From NCBI GenBank assembly GCA_963791455.1, contig CAWBSM010000003.1:496001-560000 (forward strand): 64,000 nt of DNA, written 5' to 3'. This stretch comes from Bog-473 sp963791455. Its GTDB lineage: Bacteria; Actinomycetota; Acidimicrobiia; Acidimicrobiales; RAAP-2. Positions within the stretch are counted from its first letter, which is position 1, and each line of letters opens with the position of its first letter. The position numbers and the translations under genes were made by a program. The notes under the pieces are model-generated. The model saw nothing but the letters and a program-made list of their open reading frames with translations. It did no database searches and was not told the origin of the DNA. This document shows positions 33,971 to 42,714 of the stretch, piece by piece.

Positions 33971-34705
33971 GTGACGGTCGTCACCTTTCTCGGCACGGGC
34001 AATTTCTTGGCCCCGCCGGGTCGCTACTGGAACAGCTTCGTCATGGACGACTCGGTGCTCGTCGAGCCGTCCCCCATCGCGCTGCCCCACTTGCGACGCT
34101 GCGGCTTCACCGCCGAGTCGATCGAGGTGATCGTCGTCTCGCATTTCCACGCCGACCACTGCTTCGGTTGGCCCTTCCTCCTGCAGGCGGCGGCCGAGGG
34201 CGGCGACGGGCGCACGCTGCACGTGGTGGGTCCGCCGGGAATCGAGGCGCATCTCGAGAACATGAACGAGGCGGGTGCTGTGCGGTCGGTCACCGAGATG
34301 GCGCGGGCCAACCTGGATCTCGTCTTCGTCGAGGTCGACGAATCGTGGCAGGAAGCCGGCCCCCTGCGATTCCGAGCCGTGGAGGTCGTGCACGTGCCCT
34401 ACTTGCGCTGCTTCGGCTACCTGTTCGACCGGGCCGGGCAGATCATCGCCTACTCAGGCGATACCACGCCCTGCGACGGGTTGAGCGAGTTGGCCCGCGC
34501 CGCCGACGTCCTGGTCGTGGAGTGCAACGGGCGCCACGGACCGCCGGGCGCCCGGCCGAGTCATATGGACGAGGAGTCCATCCGAGAGCTCCAGGGCGCC
34601 AACCCGGATCTCCAACTGGTCCTGACCCACCTGGGCGAGCAGGTCGACACGGATTCGCTGACCGGCGTGACGATCCCCGACGACTTCGAGCGGCTCACCG
34701 TTTGA
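33971..34705 (+). CDS. MBL-fold metallohydrolase (RNase Z-like)
   Basis: 244 residues. VVSHFHADHCFGWPFLL near residue 56 is the HxHxDH metal motif, IIAYSGDTTPCDG near 158 gives a metal Asp, and VLTHLGEQVD near 218 the last His. FLGTGNF at the N-terminus is typical of the RNase Z/AtsA-like group. It probably hydrolyses an ester or phosphodiester; substrate unknown. GTG at 33971 overlaps the restored stop of the upstream gene. Confidence 0.88.
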   Translation: MTVVTFLGTGNFLAPPGRYWNSFVMDDSVLVEPSPIALPHLRRCGFTAESIEVIVVSHFHADHCFGWPFLLQAAAEGGDGRTLHVVGPPGIEAHLENMNEAGAVRSVTEMARANLDLVFVEVDESWQEAGPLRFRAVEVVHVPYLRCFGYLFDRAGQIIAYSGDTTPCDGLSELARAADVLVVECNGRHGPPGARPSHMDEESIRELQGANPDLQLVLTHLGEQVDTDSLTGVTIPDDFERLTV

Positions 34706-34732
34706 TCCTCGGCCGCGTCTTGGGTGGCCGCC

Positions 34733-35518
34733 TCAGGCGCTGGCGGCGGCGAAGCGATAGCCGACCCCGCGCACCGTCGTGATCAACACCGGGGTCGAGG
34801 GGTCGGCCTCAATGCGGGACCGGAGCCGCTTGATGTGCACATCGAGCGTCTTGGTGTCGCCGATGTAATCGGTGCCCCACACACGATCGATAAGGACGTC
34901 CCGGGTCAGGACGCGGCCCGAGTTCTCGACCAGTAGCCGCAGCAGCTCGAACTCCTTGCGGCGCAGGTGTACCTCCTCGCCGCGCACGAACACTCGGCGT
35001 TGGTCGAAGTCGACCTTGATTCCGTTGGACTCCCAGATGCCATCGCTGCCGAACTCGATCGCGCCCGCCAGGTCGCCCGACTCGGTCCCGCCCGGTGTGC
35101 GCCGAAGCACGGCCCGCATGCGGGCTACCAGCTCGCGTAGGCGGTAGGGCTTGGTGACGTAATCGTCGGCACCAACCTCGAGCGCGACCACCGTGTCGAT
35201 CTCAGTGCCCTTCGCGGTCACCATGATGATGGGGACTTGCGAGCGTGTCCGGATGGTCCGGCACACATCGACGCCTGACAGCTTGGGCAGCATCAGGTCG
35301 AGCAACAGGATGTCGGGTCCTGTCTCGTCGAAGAGTTGAAGGGCCTCTGCGCCGTCGCGGGCGACGGTGACCCGAAACCCCTCGTTGGACAGCCCGATCA
35401 CGAGCGCCTCGATGAAGGACTCTTCGTCCTCGGCCAGCAGCACCTTGACCGGTCCGTCGTTCGCGGCGGCACGACCACCCTTGCGCCCACCCGTCTTGCC
35501 GCTGTGGCCCTTCGTCAC
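34733..35518 (-). CDS. regX3: OmpR/PhoB-type response regulator (RegX3-like)
   Basis: 261 residues. A Lys/Gly-rich extension (1-22) precedes a receiver domain with acidic pocket LLAEDEESF, phosphoacceptor Asp74 in LLLDLMLPK, and Lys in DDYVTKPYRLREL. A winged-helix DNA-binding domain follows (RRKEFELLRLLVENSGRVLT and TLDVHIKRLRSRIE). It is the partner of the kinase upstream, with which it overlaps by 4 nt. RegX3 controls phosphate-starvation genes in mycobacteria. The phosphate role here is by homology only. Confidence 0.9.
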   Translation of the reverse strand: MTKGHSGKTGGRKGGRAAANDGPVKVLLAEDEESFIEALVIGLSNEGFRVTVARDGAEALQLFDETGPDILLLDLMLPKLSGVDVCRTIRTRSQVPIIMVTAKGTEIDTVVALEVGADDYVTKPYRLRELVARMRAVLRRTPGGTESGDLAGAIEFGSDGIWESNGIKVDFDQRRVFVRGEEVHLRRKEFELLRLLVENSGRVLTRDVLIDRVWGTDYIGDTKTLDVHIKRLRSRIEADPSTPVLITTVRGVGYRFAAASA

Positions 35519-37179
35519 GCGACCCGCTCCGCTTGAATCGGCAGGACGAGGGTGAAGGTCGATCCTTCGCCCTCGCGTGACTCGACGTCGACCCAGCCCT
35601 GGTGGTTGTTGGCCACGTGACGGACGATGGAGAGGCCGAGCCCGGTGCCGCCCGTGTCGCGGCTGCGCCCGTGGTCGACCCGGTAGAAGCGCTCGAAGAT
35701 GCGGTCCAGGTCGCGGGCGGGGATCCCGATGCCGTGATCCTGGACGGACAGCCGCACGTTGTCGCGCTCCTCGACGCGCCAGTTCGGAGAGGCCGATGCC
35801 GGCAGCTCCGAGTTGGTCCCGGCCACGGCATCGCCGTCGAGGAGGGACGGCGATGCCGGTGCGGTCGTGCCGGTGGCCGCCGCGCTCACGGCGCCGGCAA
35901 CCTCGTCCGGGGGCGAGTACTGGTCGAGGATCTCCGGGGTGAAGACCGGCTCCACGGCACCCTCCCTTTCTTCGGTCTCGGCTGCCGCCTCGGATCCTTG
36001 CACCGCAGACCCTGGGTCTCGTGCACGTTCGACTCTGACCACGGGCAGCTCACCGGTCGTCGGAGCCTCCGCGCCTTGCTCCCCCTCACTGTCACCCTCG
36101 TCGCCCCGCGCCAAGCCCCGCACGGCGGGGTGCTCCAGGTTGGGGTGGGTGCGCTGCACGGTGCCCGTCACCACGACCTTGGAGTTGTCGTAGGAATAGG
36201 TGATCGCGTTCTCCAGCAAGGCGTGCATGGCCGAGACGAGCTGACGACGGTCCCCCATCAGGGCGACGGGAGGAGAGGGCTCGTGCAGCACGATCTCGAT
36301 GCCGCGCTGGTCGGCGGTGGCCCGCACCCGCTCGATCGCGTCCGCCATCACGAGGTTCACCAGTACCGGCTCGCGGGGCGGTGCCTCCTCGGACTCGATG
36401 CGCGACAGGTCGAGCAGGTCGTCGATGATACGACTGACCCGGAACGCCTCGTTGTGGATACGGCCGGCCAGGCGTTGCGCGACGTCGGGGTCGGGCTCCG
36501 AGATGAGGGTCTCAGCGAGCAGGCCCAGCGCGCCCATGGGCGTCTTGAGCTCGTGGCTCACGTTGGCCACGAAGTCGCGACGTATTTCCTCGAGACGTCG
36601 GCGCTCGGAGATGTCCTCGATAAGGGCGATGACCCCCAGAGGCCGGCGCCCGTCGTCGATCTGCCGGGCGCGCACCTGCAGCGTGCGCCGGGGCGGTCCG
36701 TAGAGGTCGAGGGTGCGCTCCGCCGATCCCTGGTGCCAGGCGTCCTCGAGAACCTCGGTCACGGCCTGGGCGGCGAGCGCGTCGCCGTGGCGGCTGACCA
36801 TCAGGGCATTGGCGCGTCCATTGCGGTAGATCACGGTCCCGTTCTCGTCGCACAGGACGACGCCCTGCGTGAGGGTGTCGAGCGAGCGGCGCAAACGGAT
36901 GGCATCTGAGCTGGACTCGGTCACGGCCTGGGCCGCCCCGCCCGTCACCTGCTCCAGGTAGGCGAGCGACGTCTCGATGTTGTACTCGTCCTCGGGGGGG
37001 TCCAGTCCGAGCCGGGTCCCGAGCGCCGACAGGCGCTGGGAGATGGCCCGGCGCCCCGAACGCCGTCCCAGCAGGGCGGCCACGAAGCCGACCAGCACGC
37101 AGACCACGACCACGCCCGCGAGGAAGACGATCTCCTGCGTCAGGCTCAGATTGATCTCCCCCGGCGAACTCAGCGGCAC
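35515..37179 (-). CDS. senX3: Sensor histidine kinase (SenX3-like) with a large insert
   Basis: 554 residues. One N-terminal membrane helix (20-37), a PAS-like domain (~95-195) and FVANVSHELKTPMGALGLL with phospho-His209. The N box (NAITYSYDNSK, Asn324) and the G1/F/G2 boxes (DHGIGIP at 481; FERFYRVDHGRS; GGTGLGLSI) are present. Between the N and G1 boxes lie ~125 acidic, Ala/Pro-rich residues (343-470), absent from typical SenX3; it may be a disordered regulatory loop. The start is a GTG at 37179. It precedes and overlaps the response regulator gene. Confidence 0.9.
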   Translation of the reverse strand: MPLSSPGEINLSLTQEIVFLAGVVVVCVLVGFVAALLGRRSGRRAISQRLSALGTRLGLDPPEDEYNIETSLAYLEQVTGGAAQAVTESSSDAIRLRRSLDTLTQGVVLCDENGTVIYRNGRANALMVSRHGDALAAQAVTEVLEDAWHQGSAERTLDLYGPPRRTLQVRARQIDDGRRPLGVIALIEDISERRRLEEIRRDFVANVSHELKTPMGALGLLAETLISEPDPDVAQRLAGRIHNEAFRVSRIIDDLLDLSRIESEEAPPREPVLVNLVMADAIERVRATADQRGIEIVLHEPSPPVALMGDRRQLVSAMHALLENAITYSYDNSKVVVTGTVQRTHPNLEHPAVRGLARGDEGDSEGEQGAEAPTTGELPVVRVERARDPGSAVQGSEAAAETEEREGAVEPVFTPEILDQYSPPDEVAGAVSAAATGTTAPASPSLLDGDAVAGTNSELPASASPNWRVEERDNVRLSVQDHGIGIPARDLDRIFERFYRVDHGRSRDTGGTGLGLSIVRHVANNHQGWVDVESREGEGSTFTLVLPIQAERVA

Positions 37180-37387
37180 GCCCCCAATATGACAGGGCTG
37201 GGGAGCGCGGGGCGACCTCCCCCTGAACTGCCACGTTGCTGCCCCCGACCGACCCGCAAGGCCCGCGTGGACCGTTCGGCTGGCCGGCGCGTCCGAAGTG
37301 CGGTCAATCGGCCCACGCCGGAACCGTTCTCCGTTCGAACCGCGGCTCGGATGGTCCGGCGCCGAACGTCATCACGGAGGACTCCCC

Positions 37388-37681
37388 ATGGTCGTATGGC
37401 ACCTGGCCGATGTCTCGCTGAACCCGAGCGTGAACGCATTACCGGGGGGAGGGACGCTGCAGGACTTGACCAACGGTCTCGGCGCCTGGGCGCTCATCGC
37501 CGCGCTGGCCGGCCTGCTCATCGGCGCCGCCGCCTGGGCGCTGGGCGTGCACGCCCAGAACTACCAGCAGTCGCTGGTCGGCCGGCGGGCCGTGCTCGTA
37601 TCGGGACTCGCCGCGCTGCTCATCGGCGCAGCGCCACCGATCATCAACTTCTTCTTCCACACCGGGACGAATCTGCACTGA
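37388..37681 (+). CDS. DUF6112-like small membrane protein of a conjugation-type locus
   Basis: 97 residues with two hydrophobic helices (ALIAALAGLLIGAAAWALGV and GLAALLIGAAPPIINFFF) separated by HAQNYQQSLVGRRAV. This matches the small two-helix protein (DUF6112, VirB2/TrbC-like in size) found first in actinobacterial conjugation clusters. ATG at 37388 follows GGAGG at 7 nt. The TrbL-like gene follows in 40 nt. Its likely role is a pilin-like or channel subunit of a type IV secretion machine. Confidence 0.75.
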   Translation: MVVWHLADVSLNPSVNALPGGGTLQDLTNGLGAWALIAALAGLLIGAAAWALGVHAQNYQQSLVGRRAVLVSGLAALLIGAAPPIINFFFHTGTNLH

Positions 37682-37721
37682 CGCAGGCCTCCTGATCTTC
37701 CTGGACTGGGCCATTTTCGCC

Positions 37722-39227
37722 ATGCTGGCCGCCGGCTGCACCGGGCTCGACGCCCTCAATCCCATCTGCCAGGCCGGGAGCATCGGCGGCTCGATTGCGG
37801 CCTCAGGCTTCGAGTCGGTTCTGAACGGGATCAGCCAATGGGTGGCGAGCGGAGCCGAGTGGCTGCTGGCTCAGATCGGCGACGTGCTGGTGTCGACGAC
37901 GACGGTGGACGTCGGAGCCAGCTGGTTCCACACCCACTACAGCCAGATGACGGCACTGGCGGGCGTCGTGATCCTCCCGATGCTGCTGGCCTCGACGCTG
38001 CAGGCGGTGGTGCGCCAGGACCCGGGACAGCTCGTGCGAACCTTCCTCGTACAACTGCCTCTCGCACTGTTGCTGGCGGTGGTGGCGATCCAGGCCGTCA
38101 TCTTGAGCTTGTCGGCCACCGACGCCATGAGCGACGCCGTCGCCGGCGGTTCGGGCGCCGATGTGCAGTCGCTTCTTTCGGGAGTGACCACGGGGCTCGT
38201 CGCCGCCGCGGCTGACCCCACCATCGCCAGCTTCGTGCTGCTGCTCATCGCGTTGCTCGTGGCGGTGGCGGCGTTCGTGTTGTGGCTGGAACTGCTGATC
38301 CGAGCGGCCGCGGTCTACGTCGCGGTCCTCTTCCTCCCGCTCGCTTTGGCCACTCTCGTCTGGCCGGCGGTGTCGCACTGGTGCCGGCGCCTCGTCGAGA
38401 CGTTGGCGGCGTTGATCCTCTCCAAGTTCGTCATCGTGGCCACGCTCAGCCTCGCGGCCGGTGCGGTCTCCTCGGGCACCGCAGGTACGGGTGCGCATGG
38501 GGCCGGGTTCTCGGCCGTGCTCGCCGGGGGCGCACTCCTCGTCATGGCCACCTTCGTCCCCTTCGCGATCCTGCGCCTGATCCCGGCCGTCGAGGCGGGT
38601 GCGGTCGCGCATCTCGACGGGCTACGGGCGCGAGGGACCGCCTCCGTGACCCGGCTGCCCCGTTCGGCGGCGAGTCACGCACTCCATGAGGGGCTCGGGG
38701 CGCTCGGGGACGCCCGGCTGTTGGCCCAGACACCAGCGGGGGCGGCCGCCGGGGGGAACGCGCCCGGTGAGGGACCCGGATCCGAGGGTGCGGGGAACGC
38801 ACGGACCGCTGGAGCCGCCGGTCACGCCGGAATTGCCGGGACCGAGGGCGTGGACCTCGGCGACGGCGACCCGGCCTCCCGCCGCCGGTTCGACGAGGTT
38901 GTCGCACGCGGCGTGACCCCGGCGCCGAAACGCCCCAAGCCGGTTCTCGGACCGGCCGGCGAGATGCGCCAGACCGGTGACGCAGGGAGAGGCGTGGAGT
39001 CTGGTGCGCCGCCGCCTGAGTCCCGTGCGGGGCCGCCCGGCCCGGCGACCCCTGAGGACGTGTGGAAGTGGCAGGGCGTCCCGCCGGGGCGCAGCCTGAT
39101 CGGCAAGGTCGAGGCCGGCGAGATGCGTTACTACATGGGCGACGACGGTCACGGCCCGCAGATTTGCTGGTTACCCCCGGCGTGGCCGCCGGGCGAAAGC
39201 GATGGCCCGATCGGCGGTGAGGCGTGA
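37722..39227 (+). CDS. TrbL/VirB6-like conjugation membrane protein
   Basis: 501 residues. The N-terminal half has about six membrane helices (MTALAGVVILPMLLASTLQA; LVQLPLALLLAVVAIQAVIL; FVLLLIALLVAVAAFVLWLE; VYVAVLFLPLALATLVWPAV; and others). The hydrophilic C-terminal half (~310-501) is rich in Gly, Pro and Ala. This is the TrbL/VirB6 pattern for the inner-membrane channel of type IV secretion. No ribosome-binding site is clear at the ATG 37722. The stop overlaps the SCO6880 gene by 4 nt. Confidence 0.75.
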   Translation: MLAAGCTGLDALNPICQAGSIGGSIAASGFESVLNGISQWVASGAEWLLAQIGDVLVSTTTVDVGASWFHTHYSQMTALAGVVILPMLLASTLQAVVRQDPGQLVRTFLVQLPLALLLAVVAIQAVILSLSATDAMSDAVAGGSGADVQSLLSGVTTGLVAAAADPTIASFVLLLIALLVAVAAFVLWLELLIRAAAVYVAVLFLPLALATLVWPAVSHWCRRLVETLAALILSKFVIVATLSLAAGAVSSGTAGTGAHGAGFSAVLAGGALLVMATFVPFAILRLIPAVEAGAVAHLDGLRARGTASVTRLPRSAASHALHEGLGALGDARLLAQTPAGAAAGGNAPGEGPGSEGAGNARTAGAAGHAGIAGTEGVDLGDGDPASRRRFDEVVARGVTPAPKRPKPVLGPAGEMRQTGDAGRGVESGAPPPESRAGPPGPATPEDVWKWQGVPPGRSLIGKVEAGEMRYYMGDDGHGPQICWLPPAWPPGESDGPIGGEA

Positions 39228-40588
39228 GCGCCGACGGCGGGTCGCGCTACCGGTTCGGTCCCCGCGAGCGCGGCGGCGCGCTGGCGGGTTGGCGAGCGGG
39301 CCAGATCGTCACCGTGGCAGTGGGCCTGCTCTTCGGCGTGCTCGTGCTGCGCTGGGAGCCCAATGCGGCCGGTGTGGCGGCGGCCGTCGGCATCCTCGTC
39401 CTCTACGGCGCTATGGCCACGGTGCCCGTGTCCGGTCGCACGGGCGACGAATGGCTGCCGGTCGCGGTGTTCTGGGGCGCCCGGCGGGCCGGACGCGCGC
39501 GCGGTCGCCACACGGGCGCGCTGCGCGGTGTGCGGCTGCTGCGCGCCGGTTGGCGAGACATGGGCGTCGTGCACGACCACCACGCCCGCACGCTCACCGC
39601 GGCAGTCGCGTTGCGCGGTGGCGGCTTCGCCCTTCTCGGCCCAGACGACCAGGACCGGCGAGTGGGGGCGTGGGCCTCGGTCCTGTCGTCGCTGGCTCGC
39701 GAGGGCTCACCGGTGCACCGGGTGCAGTGGGTGGCGGCATCGTTTCCCGACGATGGGCAGGCCGAGCGGTCGTATCTCACCGCTGAGGCGGCGCCCGGGA
39801 CGACGTCAGCCTGCACCGCGTCGTACGAGGCGCTGCTGGGCGAGATGGACTCCCACATCTGCGCACACGACGTCCTGCTCGCCGTGCAGGTGCGCCTCAC
39901 CCGGTCGGTCGAGGTCGCGTGCGCCACACTGGCCCGGGAAGTGGGATCGTTGGTGCGCCTCCTGTCGGACGCCGAAATCGAGGTCGAGTCCGTCCTGACC
40001 GCGGACGAGCTGGCCCGACAGTTGCTCCGCACTTACGAGGCGCACGTGCCCTCAGCGGGCACCACGCTCTCGCTCGGCGACCCGTGGCCCATGGCGATGG
40101 AGGAGCGCTGGTCGACACTGCGCGTCGACGGCATGCTGCACGCCACCTTCTGGGTGGCGGAGTGGCCGCGGGTCGAGGTGCGCAGCGACTTCCTTGCGCC
40201 GCTGCTCATCGGCTCGGCCCGCTCGACTTTCTCGGTAGTGATGGAGCCTCTCGGTCCCGACGCCGCCGTCCGCAAGGTGGAAGCGTCGCGCACGGCCGAC
40301 CTGGCCGACGCCGAGCTGCGCCGCCGGGGCGGGTTCGTCTCGACCGCTCGCCACGCCCGTGAGTCCGAGGTCCTGGCCCGCCGCGAGGCAGAGTTGGCCG
40401 AGGGTCATGCCTCCTTCCGGTATTCGGGCTACGTCACCGTGGCGGCACCCAGCGAGGAGGAACTGACCGTCGCCTGCGACGTCGTGCAGCACGCGGCCGG
40501 GCAGAGCCGCCTTGCCCTTCGCCGTCTCTACGGCGATCAGGCCACGGCCTACACCTGCACGCTGCCGCTCTGCCGCGGGCTGCGCTGA
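39224..40588 (+). CDS. SCO6880 family protein (VirB3-like plus VirB4 N-terminal-like)
   Basis: 454 residues. Two adjacent membrane helices near residues 25-65 (IVTVAVGLLFGVLVLRW and AVGILVLYGAMATVPV) resemble VirB3/PrgI. The soluble rest resembles the SCO6880 family, which corresponds to the N-terminal, non-ATPase part of VirB4. No Walker motifs are present. In related loci the VirB4-like ATPase gene follows directly; here it is 9.6 kb away at 50221. Start GTG at 39224. Confidence 0.78.
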   Translation: MSADGGSRYRFGPRERGGALAGWRAGQIVTVAVGLLFGVLVLRWEPNAAGVAAAVGILVLYGAMATVPVSGRTGDEWLPVAVFWGARRAGRARGRHTGALRGVRLLRAGWRDMGVVHDHHARTLTAAVALRGGGFALLGPDDQDRRVGAWASVLSSLAREGSPVHRVQWVAASFPDDGQAERSYLTAEAAPGTTSACTASYEALLGEMDSHICAHDVLLAVQVRLTRSVEVACATLAREVGSLVRLLSDAEIEVESVLTADELARQLLRTYEAHVPSAGTTLSLGDPWPMAMEERWSTLRVDGMLHATFWVAEWPRVEVRSDFLAPLLIGSARSTFSVVMEPLGPDAAVRKVEASRTADLADAELRRRGGFVSTARHARESEVLARREAELAEGHASFRYSGYVTVAAPSEEELTVACDVVQHAAGQSRLALRRLYGDQATAYTCTLPLCRGLR

Positions 40589-40611
40589 GCGCAGGGCCCT
40601 ACCATGACCCG

Positions 40612-42219
40612 GTGGCCGCACGCGCCGGTAACGGTTTTTCGGGCAGGGTCGGCGCCGCCCCGATCCGACCGGTGCGCAACATGGTGGTGTTGCTCCTCGA
40701 CAGCCTGAACCGGCACATGCTCGGGAGCTATGGCGGCACCGAGTTCGACACGCCGAATCTCGACCGCTTCGCCGGCGAGCGTGCCGTTCGGTTCACGTCG
40801 CACGTTACGGGCTCGTTGCCCTGCATGCCGGCGCGCCACGACATCTTGTGCGGTTCGCTCGACTTCCTCTGGCGACCGTGGGGCTCCATCGAGGTCTGGG
40901 AGGAGCCCATCACCCAGCAGCTGCGACGAGCTGGGGTGACCACCGTTCTCGTGTCGGACCACCCGCACCTCTTCGAGGTCGGGGGCGAGAACTACCACGC
41001 CGACTTCAGCGCCTGGGACTACGTGCGCGGTCACGAGGGCGACCCCTGGCGCACCTACCGCGACCCCAGTTACATCGGCGCGCCCTCGCTGCCCGCCCGC
41101 GACGGCGGGTGGTACTGGGAGCGCATGGGCCTTCCGGCGGGTGAACGGCCCTATGACCGATCCCGCACGTTCTTCCGTGCCGAGGAGGACTTCCCGGGTC
41201 CTCGGACGATGCGGACAGCGGCCGACTGGTTGCGCCACGGCGCCCCGGACGACGCACCGTTCCTGTTGTTCGTGGACGAGTTCGACCCGCACGAACCGTT
41301 CGACACGCCCGAGCCGTGGTTCGGGCGTTACGACCCCGACTGGGACGGCGAAATCCTCATCTGGCCTCCCTACGACGTCGGCGCGGTGGCCGAAGGGCGC
41401 CTGAGCGAACGCGAAGGGAGGCACATCCGGGCCAACTACGGCGCCAAGCTGAGCATGATCGACCACTGGGTCGGGGAACTCTTCGGGGCACTGTCCGCTC
41501 GGGGGTTGTGGAACGACACCGCGGTGCTGGTGTGTACTGACCACGGGCACTATCTCGGCGAGAAGGACATCTGGGGCAAGCCCGGCGTCATGCAGTACGA
41601 GCCGCTCGGCCACATCCCCTTGCTCGTGCACTGGCCGGGCATCGCGGGAGGCACAGAGCGCTCGGCGCTCACGACCAACGTCGACATCAACGCCACCATC
41701 GCCGACGTGTTCGGCGTCGGCCCGGTCGGCACGAGGCACGGCGTCTCCCTGGCCCCCCTCGTCACGGGGGAGGTGGAGCGGGTACGCGAGTGGGCCCTTG
41801 GCGGGGTCTACGGGAACTGGGTGCAGGTCACTGACGGCCACCGCAAGTACGCCCGTGGCGCCGCGGGGGGGAACTTTCCCCTCTCCATGTGGTCCAACCG
41901 CTGGTCGACGATGCCGGTCCACGGCTTCGAGGATGCGGTCCGTCTGCCCCCGCCCGACCGCCGGGCCCGCCTCGACTTCATGCCCGGATCGGAGATCCCC
42001 GTCATCGTGCAACCCTTCGAGCCCGGTGACCGTCTCCCCTTCTGGGTGGGCCGCAACACCGTCGACGCGCACTTCCTCTTCGATCTGTCTGACGACCCCG
42101 GGGAGAATCAGAACTTGGTGGGCACGGCGGTCGAGGCAGACATGGTCGAGCTGCTGCGCAGCGCCCTGCAGGCGGTCGCCGCGCCCGACGACCAGTTCGA
42201 ACGACTGGGCCTCCGGTGA
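40612..42219 (+). CDS. Sulfatase (FGly-type)
   Basis: 535 residues. NMVVLLLDSLNRHMLGSYGG has the N-terminal metal Asp, PCMPAR near residue 71 is a C-x-P-x-R formylglycine motif (Ala instead of the usual Ser), and VCTDHGHYLGEKDIWGKPG provides the D-H site. Sequence around 330-535 is typical of iduronate-2-sulfatase-like arylsulfatases. There is no signal peptide, so it is cytoplasmic. GTG at 40612 may be slightly upstream of the true start. It lies inside the split conjugation locus, coupled by a 4-nt overlap to the NUDIX gene. Confidence 0.87.
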   Translation: MAARAGNGFSGRVGAAPIRPVRNMVVLLLDSLNRHMLGSYGGTEFDTPNLDRFAGERAVRFTSHVTGSLPCMPARHDILCGSLDFLWRPWGSIEVWEEPITQQLRRAGVTTVLVSDHPHLFEVGGENYHADFSAWDYVRGHEGDPWRTYRDPSYIGAPSLPARDGGWYWERMGLPAGERPYDRSRTFFRAEEDFPGPRTMRTAADWLRHGAPDDAPFLLFVDEFDPHEPFDTPEPWFGRYDPDWDGEILIWPPYDVGAVAEGRLSEREGRHIRANYGAKLSMIDHWVGELFGALSARGLWNDTAVLVCTDHGHYLGEKDIWGKPGVMQYEPLGHIPLLVHWPGIAGGTERSALTTNVDINATIADVFGVGPVGTRHGVSLAPLVTGEVERVREWALGGVYGNWVQVTDGHRKYARGAAGGNFPLSMWSNRWSTMPVHGFEDAVRLPPPDRRARLDFMPGSEIPVIVQPFEPGDRLPFWVGRNTVDAHFLFDLSDDPGENQNLVGTAVEADMVELLRSALQAVAAPDDQFERLGLR

Positions 42220-42692
42220 CGGAGGTCGAGGACGCCTTCGTCCTGCCGCGGGTCCCGGCCTCAGCCGGTGGACTGATTTTTGACGACACCGGCCGGCTCC
42301 TCATCGTCGACCCCACCTACAAGGCGCATTGGACGATTCCGGGCGGAATCATGGAGGCGGACGGCGAGACCCCCTGGGAGGCCTGCCGCCGCGAGGTGCG
42401 CGAGGAGGTGGGACTCGTCGTCGAGCACGGTCGCCTGGTGGCGGTGGACTTCTTGCGACCGAAGCCCGCCAAACCGGGCGGTTTGCGTTTTCTCTTCGAC
42501 TGCGGCGTCCTTCCGGAGGCAACCCTCGCAGCCATCGTCCTGCAGGAGGAGGAGCTCTCCGAGCACCGACTGGTCGAGCCGGCCGTGGCGCTCGAGCTGC
42601 TGAGCGGCCCGCTTCGGCGCCGGGTCGGCGCGGCTTTGGAAGTGCTGGACGGCAACGAGTGCGTCTACCTCGAGGACGGGCTGCCGCGTTGA
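42216..42692 (+). CDS. NUDIX hydrolase
   Basis: 158 residues with a complete NUDIX box: GGIMEADGETPWEACRREVR followed by EEVGL (GX5EX7REUXEEXGU), at about residues 43-67. It hydrolyses a nucleoside diphosphate linked to another group; substrate unknown. GTG at 42216 overlaps the sulfatase stop by 4 nt, so they are co-translated. The gene ends 22 nt from the convergent DUF1275 gene. Confidence 0.93.
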   Translation: MTEVEDAFVLPRVPASAGGLIFDDTGRLLIVDPTYKAHWTIPGGIMEADGETPWEACRREVREEVGLVVEHGRLVAVDFLRPKPAKPGGLRFLFDCGVLPEATLAAIVLQEEELSEHRLVEPAVALELLSGPLRRRVGAALEVLDGNECVYLEDGLPR

Positions 42693-42714
42693 CACGGGGT
42701 TGGGTGGCGCCCCC

